Assembly (NCBI GenBank): GCA_039587535.1
Contig: JBDHIF010000008.1
Coordinates: 1 to 64,000, forward strand
Origin: JAWLHJ01 sp039587535
GTDB lineage: Bacteria; Gemmatimonadota; Gemmatimonadetes; Longimicrobiales; Gaopeijiaceae
Reading direction: 5' to 3'
DNA length: 64,000 nucleotides
Every line of letters begins with the position of its first letter. Within the stretch, counting starts at the first letter, position 1. The translations under genes and the position numbers were made by a program. Below are positions 43,188-51,432 of this stretch, in pieces. The notes under the pieces are model-generated. The model was given only the letters and a program-made list of their open reading frames with translations. It was not told the origin of the DNA and ran no database searches.

Positions 43188-44006
43188 TCAGCGCGGGTGG
43201 CCGAGGAAGCTTTCCAGCTGGGCAGGGGGCTCGCGAACCGCGCAAGAGTTCGGACCCAGTTGGGTCACGTTGTACCCCGCATCCTGCAGATGCCTTGTGC
43301 AGGCACGCGCATCCTCCTTTGAGAGGTGATCGTTCTCCCACACGACCATGCGGGGGCGGGTGTTCGCCACATCGAAGAGCTTGATGACCTCGAAGTCGAA
43401 GCCCTCGGTGTCGATGAAGAGGAGGTCGAAGGTGTCGAGGCCCGCGTTGGCCAAGAGTGTGGTCGGGCTCACGACCTGCACCCTCTCCGGACGGACACGG
43501 GCGTCGCGATCGACCGGAATCGCAACGCCCTCCCTGGCCGCCTCACGGCAGGCGTGGTCCATCTCGAGCACTTCCTGGAGGCGAGCCCTGTCGAAGCTGG
43601 CTAGCCCCGTGGCCCAGCGGGCCTCGCTGAAGGCCACGCACCAAAGCTCGGTCTCTCCGTCTTCCGGTCCCAGCGCCGCATTCACGGTCTCGATACGGGG
43701 ATTACGGCCGTGGAGGGGAGCCAACCAGTGCTCGTAAACCTGCCGTTGGGGCTCCACAAGGATCCCTCGCCAGCCGTCACGGCGGATGTACTTGTGCAGG
43801 GGGTCACGCTTGAGACCGTCGTTGGCGCCGATCTGCACCACCGTCAACCCGGGGCCAAGCGCTCGCGAGAAGAGGCTCAGGAGCTCGGACAGGGAGCCCG
43901 TCGGGGGGGTGTGGAAGTGGCGGTACCAGCTTCCGAACAGCGGCCCGAAGCGAGCGGCCACGTGCAACCGGAGGCGGTCGTAGAGCGCTTGCAGTCGGTA
44001 TGTCAT
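43188..44006 (-). CDS. FkbM-family methyltransferase
   Basis: A 272-residue SAM-dependent methyltransferase of the FkbM type, which often O-methylates sugars or polyketides. Signatures are LTVVQIGANDGLKRDPL (motif I, 54-70), GWRGILVEPQRQVYEHW, VNAALGPEDGETELW and FDLLFIDTEGFDFEVIKL. The N-terminal 45 residues are a helical lead not needed for catalysis. It lies next to a glycosyltransferase on the same strand, which suggests a role in surface glycan decoration. About 100 bases separate it from the tRNA terminator. Confidence 0.88.
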   Translation of the reverse strand: MTYRLQALYDRLRLHVAARFGPLFGSWYRHFHTPPTGSLSELLSLFSRALGPGLTVVQIGANDGLKRDPLHKYIRRDGWRGILVEPQRQVYEHWLAPLHGRNPRIETVNAALGPEDGETELWCVAFSEARWATGLASFDRARLQEVLEMDHACREAAREGVAIPVDRDARVRPERVQVVSPTTLLANAGLDTFDLLFIDTEGFDFEVIKLFDVANTRPRMVVWENDHLSKEDARACTRHLQDAGYNVTQLGPNSCAVREPPAQLESFLGHPR

Positions 44007-44258
44007 GACACCCGAGTCTCACCTCTCCACAGATGCTGCGCCACCCCCCGGGCGAGTCCGTGACGGCTGTGGTTGCCTCGCACCACGTCCCCATCGGCTT
44101 GAGGGTGAGCCGCCGCATCATCGCCCATTGAGCGCCCAAGTCGACGGGTATCGAAGGCCGGGCTTGGAGCGGGGTGGGGTGCACGTGGTGCTGCGAGTGG
44201 CGGCGGCCCGGATCTTCGAGGCAGCCGGTCGGCACTCGGCGACCAACCTTCCATACTG

Positions 44259-45377
44259 TCAGAGCCGGTCGTTCACGGCTTTCCGTAGAAGTCTCTCCCA
44301 CCGATCCAGCTCAGCCTCTTGGGTGAAGTGCCGTGCGATCCGGGTGCGCGCGGCCTCTCCCATCGCCCGAACCCTGGCCGCGTCGTCGTGGAGTTCCGTA
44401 AGCGCCTGGACCATACCCGGCACCTCGAAGTCTTGGAGAATGATCCCCGGCGGCACGTCCTCCTCGCTCTCGAAGAGGGCGTCCCTGGATCCGGCGACCG
44501 GGGTGGTGATCACCGGTGTCCCGACCGCCAATGCCTCGAGCATCGCATTCGCGAGCGCCTCGGTCTTCGAGCTCAGCAGGAGGACGTCCATCGCCCGGAG
44601 CCAGGGCTGTGGGTCGTACTGGTAACCCATGAGGTGGACGCGCCCCGCGATTCCGAGTCGCTTCACCTCCGCCTCCAACTCTCCGCGGAGGTCGCCCTCG
44701 CCCACCAGAAGGCCGTGGGTGTCGTCAGGCATGGCCGCGACGGCGGCGAGCCAGCGATCGAGCCGCTTCTGATGGGCGAGCCGTGCCAGTGCCCCGACGA
44801 CGAAGGCGTCCTCGGGGATGCCGGCCTCAAGAAGGGTCCGCCGTCTTTCGGCGACGACGTCGAGCTCGCGGGTGCTCGGCTCGATTCCCTTGCCCATGAC
44901 CTGAACTCGGCCGGGGTCGAGTCTTGGAAGCATCCGCAGGTAGGCCGCTCGGATCTCGCCCGTGTTCACTGCGATGCGGTCGATCAGGTGCCGGAAAAGG
45001 AAGCGGTACTTGGCGTTTCGAGGCACGTCGGTCGATAGCCCGATGCGCGAGACGACGGGGACGCCCGCTAGTCGCGCTCCGACCGTGAGATGGAGCGTCT
45101 TGCGAAAGGTGCCGATCAAGAGGATGTCGGGATCGAGGCGGCGAAGGGCCCTCCTGACGCGAAGAGCGTGATGGATGGCCGCGTCCCCACCGACGTGAAG
45201 GCGCTGCGTCTCCAGTCCCATCGCAGCCGCACCTTCCGCGACCACCTCACGCGCGACCAGAAAGGTCACCCGGTGCCCGCGTTCGCGCAGCCCCAGAAGG
45301 AGCCGGCTGACGGCGATTTCTGCGCCGCCCCACTCGGGGGCGCCGTTGTGCGCGACGATGTGGAGGGGACTAGACAT
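44259..45377 (-). CDS. Glycosyltransferase family 4 protein
   Basis: A 372-residue GT-B glycosyltransferase. The N-terminal domain carries HNGAPEWGGAEIAVSRL (GGAE at 17-20). The C-terminal GT4 domain carries VVGALARLAHQKRLDRWL, GLLVGEGDLRGELEAEV, GYQYDPQPWLRAMDVLLL and the nucleotide-sugar motif SKTEALANAMLEALAVGTPVI. The donor and acceptor are unknown. I chose the ATG before SSPLHIVAHNG; an open frame continues 345 bases upstream across the protease relic but is unlike the family. With the FkbM gene it forms a two-gene glycan unit separated by 252 bases with no clear feature. Confidence 0.9.
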   Translation of the reverse strand: MSSPLHIVAHNGAPEWGGAEIAVSRLLLGLRERGHRVTFLVAREVVAEGAAAMGLETQRLHVGGDAAIHHALRVRRALRRLDPDILLIGTFRKTLHLTVGARLAGVPVVSRIGLSTDVPRNAKYRFLFRHLIDRIAVNTGEIRAAYLRMLPRLDPGRVQVMGKGIEPSTRELDVVAERRRTLLEAGIPEDAFVVGALARLAHQKRLDRWLAAVAAMPDDTHGLLVGEGDLRGELEAEVKRLGIAGRVHLMGYQYDPQPWLRAMDVLLLSSKTEALANAMLEALAVGTPVITTPVAGSRDALFESEEDVPPGIILQDFEVPGMVQALTELHDDAARVRAMGEAARTRIARHFTQEAELDRWERLLRKAVNDRL

Positions 45378-45480
45378 CGCTGGAAGGTGCCTACCGCCTC
45401 GATCGGGCGCCAGACGACTTCCGAGGAAAACGGGCCTCGGCTTCTTGGCCCGGAGGGTCTCAGTCACCGCGGCGGATCCT

Positions 45481-45502
45481 ATGAGCCAGACCAATGGCTC
45501 AT
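45481..45502. repeat. Perfect 8-bp inverted repeat
   Basis: ATGAGCCA and TGGCTCAT flank six bases (GACCAA). It lies about 105 bases upstream of the glycosyltransferase start and could be an operator or a weak hairpin. There is no T-run on either side, so termination is unlikely. Confidence 0.45.
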
Positions 45503-45509
45503 TAAGAGC

Positions 45510-45677
45510 ATGAGCGTGATTGTCTCGGAAGGTGCCAAGGTCGTCTGTGGCGCTTCCGCACGGGTTAGCGAGTGTGGCCTGGTACGAGGCTCGGCCACTG
45601 GACACGGACGGTACGGAGTCATCGAGCACTACACGCGATTGTCTCGGTACGTGGACTGGATCGAGCAGACGACTTGA
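45510..45677 (+). pseudogene. C-terminal relic of a trypsin-like (S1) serine protease
   Basis: A 55-residue stretch that ends YTRLSRYVDWIEQTT. This matches the end of the S1 fold, where GVYTRVSxYVDWI closes the chymotrypsin domain. Upstream SVIVSEGAKVVCG resembles the GVVSWG...CG segment that follows the catalytic serine. The catalytic His, Asp and GDSGGP serine regions are missing, and residues IEH are inserted in the GRYGVYTR block. No intact protease can be rebuilt from the 130 bases upstream. This is a gene remnant rather than a functional small protein, although an ATG begins it. Confidence 0.65.
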
Positions 45678-45835
45678 CCTCACCAGGTGGGTAGATAGGC
45701 GCTCTCCGACCTCGAAGCGCAACAGTCCGCGTCAGCTATGTTGGCTGCCAGGGTCGACACTACGGCTGGTCAACGGGGCCCGAGCGGCAGCAGAATTCCG
45801 GCCGCTAGGTATCCATTCTGGAGCGCGGCTGCGGA

Positions 45836-46168
45836 GTGAAGACGAGACGCGTCTGGTCAGCGCTCGGAGGGACCTGGCTCGTTGGGCCTTCCGGCTGCAC
45901 CTTCGGCCCCGCCGAGAGCACAGCGTCGATTGCCCAGGTGGTGCGCCTACCCCGTTCAGACGACGCGATGGTCGTGGTGCAGCATATGGGCTTTCGTCGG
46001 CCGACGGGCCTGAACACGTTTCCCAACGGTGGGCGAATCCAGGTGCTCGAGCGTTCGGCCGTCCTCCACGTGATCGACGGAAGGGCACGCGAGGTCAGGC
46101 GGGTGGAGGCTCTCACCCCCTTCAATCCGACGTTCCACGAGGACCACTGCGCGGGATTCACCCGCTAG
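45836..46168 (+). CDS. Hypothetical protein or gene remnant
   Basis: A 110-residue frame with GC-rich third positions that reads like coding sequence (DAMVVVQHMGFRRPTGLNTF, RIQVLERSAVLHVIDG, TPFNPTFHEDHCAGFTR), but I recognise no family. It has no clear ribosome-binding site at its GTG, and the frame opens only 27 bases earlier after a TAG. It could be the 3' end of a lost larger gene, given the relic just upstream. It converges with the formate-THF ligase gene. Confidence 0.35.
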   Translation: MKTRRVWSALGGTWLVGPSGCTFGPAESTASIAQVVRLPRSDDAMVVVQHMGFRRPTGLNTFPNGGRIQVLERSAVLHVIDGRAREVRRVEALTPFNPTFHEDHCAGFTR

Positions 46169-46231
46169 GCTCGTCGGACCGGGGCCGTCCTGTGGCACGC
46201 GAGGGGTGGACCCGGCATGCCAGCTGGGCGT

Positions 46232-47899
46232 TCAGGCCAATCCCACGATGGTCCCATCCTCCTCGACCCGCATGCCCACGGACGCCGGCTTCAACGGGAG
46301 GCCGGGCATCGTCATCATGTCTCCGGTCTTCGCAACGACGAAGCCCGCCCCGGCGGCGGGTGCTACCTCCCGAACGGTGATGCGGAAGTCGGTAGGGGCC
46401 CCGAGCCGTGTCGGGTCATCGCTGAACGAGTACTGTGTCTTGGCCATGCAGACCGGGGCGGTGCCCATGCCCAGGGCCTCGCATTCCTCGATCTGTCGCC
46501 GGGCAGCCGGTAGGTAGTCTACACCGTCAGCCCGGTAGATCTCCCGGGCCACCGTCTCGATCTTGTCGGTCAGGGGCATCTCGTCGGGATATAGCGGCTC
46601 GAACGCGGCGCCGTCCGCTTCGAGAAGCGTCCATACGGCGTCGGCCAGGTCGAGGCATCCCGTGCCCGTCCTCGTGTACGGGTCGGCCACTACGGCCTCG
46701 GCTCCAATCGCGGCGCACCCCGCTACCATGGCCTGGAGCTCTGCCTCGGTATCGGATGGGAACCGGTTCACCCCCACCACGGGCTCCAGCCCGAACTTAC
46801 GGATGTTCTCGACGTGCCTCAGGACGTTGGGGAGCCCCCGCTTGAGAGCCTCTACGTTCTCGCTCCGGAGCTCATCCAGGCGGACTCCGCCGTTGAGCTT
46901 TGCGGCTCGAACGGTGGCTGCGATGACCACGGCATCAGGGGACAGACCGCCGAAGCGACACTTGATGTTCAGGAACTTCTCGGCGCCCAGGTCCGCACCG
47001 AAGCCGGCTTCGGTAATCGCCACGTCCCCCAGCGCCAACCCGGCCCGCGTGGCCAGGAGCGAGTTGCATCCATGCGCGATATTGGCGAAAGGCCCGCCGT
47101 GGACGAAGGCCGGGGTGCCCCCGAGGGTTTGCACCAGGTTGGGCGAGATCGCGTCTTTGAGAAGGAGCGCCATCGCCCCCTGGGCCTCCAGCTGGCTCGC
47201 GCGAATCGGCCTTCCGTCCACGTCGTAAGCCACCACGATCTCACCCAAGCGGCGCTCCAGGTCAGCGGGTCCGTCGGCCAGGCAGAACACGGCCATGACC
47301 TCGGAGGCGGCGGTGATGTCGAAGCCGTCCTCCCGGGGAAGGCCCCCGGTACGTCCGCCCAGGCCGATGACCATGGAGCGCAGTGCCCGATCGTTCATGT
47401 CCACCGCGCGCTTCCAGACCACCCGGCGGGGGTCGATCCGGAGGGTGTTGGGCCGATGAAGGTGGTTGTCCAGCATCGCCGCCAGGAGGGCGTTGGCCGA
47501 GGAGATTGCGTGGAAATCCCCGGTGAAGTGCAGGTTCAAGTCCTCCATGGGAATCACCTGCGAATACCCTCCACCAGCGGCGCCGCCCTTGATCCCGAAG
47601 ACTGGTCCGAGGCTGGGCTCACGGAGACAGAGGACCGGGTTCCGGTCCCGCAGGCTCATCGCGTCGGCCAGCCCAACAGAAAGTGTGGACTTTCCCTCAC
47701 CGGCCGGTGTGGGGTGGACGCCCGTGACCAGTACCAGCTTCCCCGGGGTGCCCGCGCGTTCCCGGATCAAGCGGAGGGGCACTTTTGCCTTGGCCCGCCC
47801 GTACGGCTCGATCTCGTGCTCCTGAAGGCCCAGCTTTCCGGCAATCTCGCCGATGGGACGCGGATGGGCGGCTTGGGCGATCTGGATGTCGGTGAGCAT
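46232..47899 (-). CDS. fhs: Formate-tetrahydrofolate ligase
   Basis: Makes 10-formyl-THF from formate, THF and ATP. The 555-residue-class protein (554 here) starts MLTDIQIAQAAHPRPIGEIA and has the ATP-binding PTPAGEGKST (63-72). FTHFS signatures include GIKGGAAGGGYSQV, FTGDFHAISSANALLAA, RVVWKRAVDMNDRALR and the C-terminal GDMMTMPGLP. I chose the internal ATG with AAGG upstream; a GTG 54 bases earlier would add residues outside the family pattern. It stands alone, with no folD or other C1 gene adjacent. Confidence 0.95.
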   Translation of the reverse strand: MLTDIQIAQAAHPRPIGEIAGKLGLQEHEIEPYGRAKAKVPLRLIRERAGTPGKLVLVTGVHPTPAGEGKSTLSVGLADAMSLRDRNPVLCLREPSLGPVFGIKGGAAGGGYSQVIPMEDLNLHFTGDFHAISSANALLAAMLDNHLHRPNTLRIDPRRVVWKRAVDMNDRALRSMVIGLGGRTGGLPREDGFDITAASEVMAVFCLADGPADLERRLGEIVVAYDVDGRPIRASQLEAQGAMALLLKDAISPNLVQTLGGTPAFVHGGPFANIAHGCNSLLATRAGLALGDVAITEAGFGADLGAEKFLNIKCRFGGLSPDAVVIAATVRAAKLNGGVRLDELRSENVEALKRGLPNVLRHVENIRKFGLEPVVGVNRFPSDTEAELQAMVAGCAAIGAEAVVADPYTRTGTGCLDLADAVWTLLEADGAAFEPLYPDEMPLTDKIETVAREIYRADGVDYLPAARRQIEECEALGMGTAPVCMAKTQYSFSDDPTRLGAPTDFRITVREVAPAAGAGFVVAKTGDMMTMPGLPLKPASVGMRVEEDGTIVGLA

Positions 47900-47975
47900 G
47901 CGCGCAGTGCCTTCGGTTGTGGGCAGGCGTGTTTCGGCAGCCCACAGGGTCAATGCCTACGCCGCAGTCCGCAAG

Positions 47976-47990
47976 TCCCCAAACTGGGGA
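47976..47990 (-). other. Short hairpin after the propeller-amidohydrolase gene
   Basis: TCCCCA and TGGGGA pair around AAC just past the stop of the minus-strand gene. There is no clear U-tract, so it is at best a weak terminator. Confidence 0.3.
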
Positions 47991-47993
47991 AAC

Positions 47994-50900
47994 TCATTCC
48001 CCCCCGCGCCAGACGTCCACAGGCACCTCGTCGTTTCTGATAGCGGCATCATCGACCCACGGATAGGCACCGTACGCTCGGGCTTCGGGCCAGATCTCGT
48101 CCAACGTGTCAGCGTCGTAGAGGACGCCGCCTTGCATGACGTAACGGATGTCGGTCGTGCTGCGGATGTCCTCCAGCGGATTGGAGCCCAGAACCAGCAG
48201 GTCAGCGAGCTTTCCCACCTCGAGGGTGCCCAGGTCGTCCAGAGCACCGAGGAAGTACGCGCCCTCCTTCGTCCCGAGCTCGATGGCTCTGAGGGGCCCC
48301 ATGGCCGAGGCCGCCATCCAGACTTCCCAGTGGGGTGCGATGCCGTGCGCCTGCCCGTGGGCGCCGATCGCCCCGTGCCCTCCGGCCTCGATGACGTCTT
48401 TGACCCCCTCCGCGAGTACCCGATAGGTGTAGTCGGTCTCAGGTCGTAGCTCCCGCCTACGGGCGTGAGGAAGGAAGGATCGCCATGGCATCCAGCGGAG
48501 TAGCTTCTCGTCGTCATAATAGTCGGACTCGGCCCAGAAGTAGTCCTGGTTCCATGGCCCCATCCCGACGCCGAACGTCACGGAATAGACCGTCTCGGCC
48601 TGTCCGAAGAAGCGGGTCACGTCACTGTACAGGGGGAGGTAGCCTAGGGGGTGCTCCCACCCGGTGTGCCCGTCCATGATCATGCTGAGGTTGTACTCGA
48701 GGTCTCCACCTTCGGCGGTGACCATCAAGCCGCGAGCTCGGGCCGCCTCGGATACCCACTGCCGTTGCTGGCGACGAGGCTGCATGTACTGCTTCAACGA
48801 TACGGCGCCCCAAGACTGGAGGCGATCGACGTTGTCCAGCGTCACTTCGTAGCTCGACAGGTCGTTCTGGCGGAACCCGTCACCGTTGTAGAGCGGGGGA
48901 CCGGTCGAGTAGGTCCGGGGCCCCGGAAGGGCACCGGCACGGATCAGCTCGGCGACCGTTTGCACGTTCTGGTGCCACATGGAGTTGTCCATGCTGGTGG
49001 TCACTCCGTAGGCGAGATAGACCGCGGTCTCGTGGTTCTTCGTGCCGAAGACGCCCCGTGTCTCCCGATGATGGTGGGCGTGCATGTCTACCAGGCCGGG
49101 CATGAGGGTCATGCCCTCCGCGTCGATCACCCGGTCCACCCCTTCGGTGGCGCAGTCGCCCACGCACGTGATGCGGCTCCCCGAGACCACCAGGGTCCCG
49201 CGCTCGATGACTTCCCGCCCCTCGGCCAAGGCGATGATGCGAGCGTCGGTGAATGCCACCTGTCCGGGTGGGATCCGACGCGGGACCGTGAGCTGCGCTT
49301 CCGTCGACTCGCTCTGGCCGGCCTCTACCTCGTAGACGACGTGAACGGGGCCGGTCCCGTACTCCAGGGTGCCGGCATCCCGCCAGCGCAAAAACATGCC
49401 ACCCGTGCGTGAGACCTGTGTCACCGGGAAGGTACCCGCCGCCTTGTCCACATGCGGTGGCTCGTCACCCGTTCCCGCCTCCGGGAACGGAGTCAGATAC
49501 ACGTTGTCCCCTTCCTGGAACGCCACCCATCGACCGTCGGGTGACGGAGCGATCTCGTCGGCGTACGGAAAGGTGAGGTGCACCCTCTCCCCGGAGCCGT
49601 CAGATCCCACGGAGACGAGCGCGACCAGCGGGCTTCCGTCACCTCGCTCCTGATCCTCGGCGAAGTAGATGCGGCCCTCCGGTCCCCAGGCCGGCTGGAC
49701 GATGGAGCGTCGAGAGACCCCGTACACTCCCACCTCGGATGGTGGATTGACCCGGGTCACGGCCCGGGCCGGCCCGCCGTCCGCTGGGACCAGCACCAGG
49801 TCGTAGAAAGGATTGAACATCCATCCCCTGCCGTGGTTGGTCACCCCCGACCCTCGTACCACCAGCACGTCCTGCCCGTCGGGGGCGAAGACCGGGTTCA
49901 AGTATTCTCCATCCTCCTCGGTCAGCCGGCGGGGCTCACCGCCCGACGAGGACACGCTCCAGAGGTGACCGCGCGCCCGGTCGTCGGCCGACGTGAAGAC
50001 CAGTGTGCTGCCGTCCGGGCTCCATGCCGGGGAATACTCGAACGGTCCGAAGGAGCTGGGGGTGACTCGGCGCGGCGTGCCGTTCGGAAGCTCCATGACC
50101 CAGACGCGGCCGACCGCCTGAAAGGCCAAGCGCTGCCCGTCCGGTGATGCGGTGTGCCAGCGGAGGAACCGCGCTCGGAAGGGATCGTCGGTGATGGAGA
50201 ATGGCTGGTACGCTCGCTCAGAGATCACCCGATGCACGCGGGCCGCGAACGGAATGGTGCTCACCGCGCCACCCGTCACGTCGACCCGGTGAATTCCCCC
50301 ACCTTGCGTGATGAAGATGGATTCCCCGTCCGGAGCCCAGGCGTACCCGGGGAGCACCCCACCGTCACCACCGTCGGAATGGTCGTACTCGATGGGGTCC
50401 ATCACCACGCGCTCGGCCCCCGTACGCAGGTCTCGGATCCACAGGGCCGTGCGGGGACCGAAGGAGTGTCCCCGGTAGCTGAGCGTGCCGTTGGGAATCT
50501 TCCGCCCGAATGCCAGATACCGACCATCGGGCGAGATCTCCGGGGCGAATCCGCCGCCGCTGGACAGGCGGATCTGGGTGTTCGCCATACCGCCTGTGAT
50601 CTTGATGACCTCGCCGCTCGTGAGCTCCAGACGGCGTAGCTGCACGTCGCCCCCCACGGACCCCTGCAACGTGCGTGCCTTGGTGATCTGGAAGTAGACG
50701 TGGCGCCCATCGGCCGAAACGGACGGCCAGGCCGAGGCCTCGAGCTCCTCGCCCAGCAAGGCGACGCCCGTGCCACCGTCCCGATGATACATCCAGAGCC
50801 CCCCTGGCTGCCGCCGGACCACGATGTACTGCCCATCCGGGGTCCAGTGCGGCTGCGACACGCGGACCGAGCCGTCTTCGAAGACCGGCCTCGGGTTGCT

Positions 50901-51272
50901 CCCGTCGGCATTCATGAGCCACAGGTTGTATTGGCCCGTCCGGTCGCTGACGAAGGCGATCGTGCGTCCGTCGGGTGAGATCCTCGGGTCGAAGTTCACC
51001 GCGATCCCGCTGTCCTGCGTCAGAGACTCAGCCTGGCCTCCTTCAACGGGCATCCGGTGCACGTGCCCGAGAAGGTCGAAGACGAGCCATGCGCCCGTCG
51101 GGTCCACGTCGAGAGACATCCAGGTGCCCTCGGACGTGGTGAAGTCGATCTCCCGGGTCTCCCCTCTGGGCTCGGTTACGTCCCAGGCTTCCTGCCCCTT
51201 CGTCCCGCCGGCACTTCCCAGCAGCAGGATCAGGGTAAGCAGTGCGACCAGGGAGCCACGCCGATCGTGCAT
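47994..51272 (-). CDS. Secreted TolB-propeller amidohydrolase
   Basis: A 1092-residue exported protein. Residues 1-26 form a signal peptide (DRRGSLVALLTLILLLGSAGG). The first 650 residues are repeated PD40/TolB-type beta-propeller blades, seen as recurring phrases such as SPDGRTIAFVSDRTGQYNLW, SPDGRYLAFGRK and APDGQDVLVV. The C-terminal third is a metal-dependent amidohydrolase with GLVDMHAHHHRE (near residue 728) and a terminal region TLEVGKLADLLVLGSNPLEDIR. Such fusions are predicted periplasmic or extracellular peptidases or imidazolonepropionase-like hydrolases; the substrate is unknown. The chosen ATG is preceded by GGAAGG at six bases. Confidence 0.9.
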   Translation of the reverse strand: MHDRRGSLVALLTLILLLGSAGGTKGQEAWDVTEPRGETREIDFTTSEGTWMSLDVDPTGAWLVFDLLGHVHRMPVEGGQAESLTQDSGIAVNFDPRISPDGRTIAFVSDRTGQYNLWLMNADGSNPRPVFEDGSVRVSQPHWTPDGQYIVVRRQPGGLWMYHRDGGTGVALLGEELEASAWPSVSADGRHVYFQITKARTLQGSVGGDVQLRRLELTSGEVIKITGGMANTQIRLSSGGGFAPEISPDGRYLAFGRKIPNGTLSYRGHSFGPRTALWIRDLRTGAERVVMDPIEYDHSDGGDGGVLPGYAWAPDGESIFITQGGGIHRVDVTGGAVSTIPFAARVHRVISERAYQPFSITDDPFRARFLRWHTASPDGQRLAFQAVGRVWVMELPNGTPRRVTPSSFGPFEYSPAWSPDGSTLVFTSADDRARGHLWSVSSSGGEPRRLTEEDGEYLNPVFAPDGQDVLVVRGSGVTNHGRGWMFNPFYDLVLVPADGGPARAVTRVNPPSEVGVYGVSRRSIVQPAWGPEGRIYFAEDQERGDGSPLVALVSVGSDGSGERVHLTFPYADEIAPSPDGRWVAFQEGDNVYLTPFPEAGTGDEPPHVDKAAGTFPVTQVSRTGGMFLRWRDAGTLEYGTGPVHVVYEVEAGQSESTEAQLTVPRRIPPGQVAFTDARIIALAEGREVIERGTLVVSGSRITCVGDCATEGVDRVIDAEGMTLMPGLVDMHAHHHRETRGVFGTKNHETAVYLAYGVTTSMDNSMWHQNVQTVAELIRAGALPGPRTYSTGPPLYNGDGFRQNDLSSYEVTLDNVDRLQSWGAVSLKQYMQPRRQQRQWVSEAARARGLMVTAEGGDLEYNLSMIMDGHTGWEHPLGYLPLYSDVTRFFGQAETVYSVTFGVGMGPWNQDYFWAESDYYDDEKLLRWMPWRSFLPHARRRELRPETDYTYRVLAEGVKDVIEAGGHGAIGAHGQAHGIAPHWEVWMAASAMGPLRAIELGTKEGAYFLGALDDLGTLEVGKLADLLVLGSNPLEDIRSTTDIRYVMQGGVLYDADTLDEIWPEARAYGAYPWVDDAAIRNDEVPVDVWRGGE

Positions 51273-51432
51273 GATGCGCCTTCCGTCAGAGGTGATTGCT
51301 GGGGAGCCGGGGTGCAGCATCGCTCGGGATCTCAGCCTACGCCTCCGGCCCGTTCTCCGCGAGCCGTCCGGCATCGACCTCTCCGCTCGACGCGCTGAAC
51401 AGCTCTGACAATGCCCCTGTGCGTGTCGGTGC

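Larger units (their letters stand above)
45378..45835. other. Gene-poor stretch with degenerate sequence
   Basis: Apart from the inverted repeat and the protease relic annotated separately, I see no supportable gene here. Several stops interrupt all frames with protein-like content, and the codon pattern is less GC-rich at third positions than the neighbours. I read it as decayed or recombined DNA. Confidence 0.5.

Noticed and set aside
44003..44254. 83-residue minus-strand frame overlapping the FkbM start by four bases
   Set aside because: The ATGA overlap looks like a coupled leader gene, but the translation is Pro/Arg/His-rich with no ribosome-binding site and no recognisable precursor-peptide pattern.
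42965..46231. Integration (att) duplication of the tRNA-Met 3' end
   Set aside because: I looked for a second copy of the T-arm and acceptor sequence in the downstream 3 kb and found none; there is also no integrase gene.
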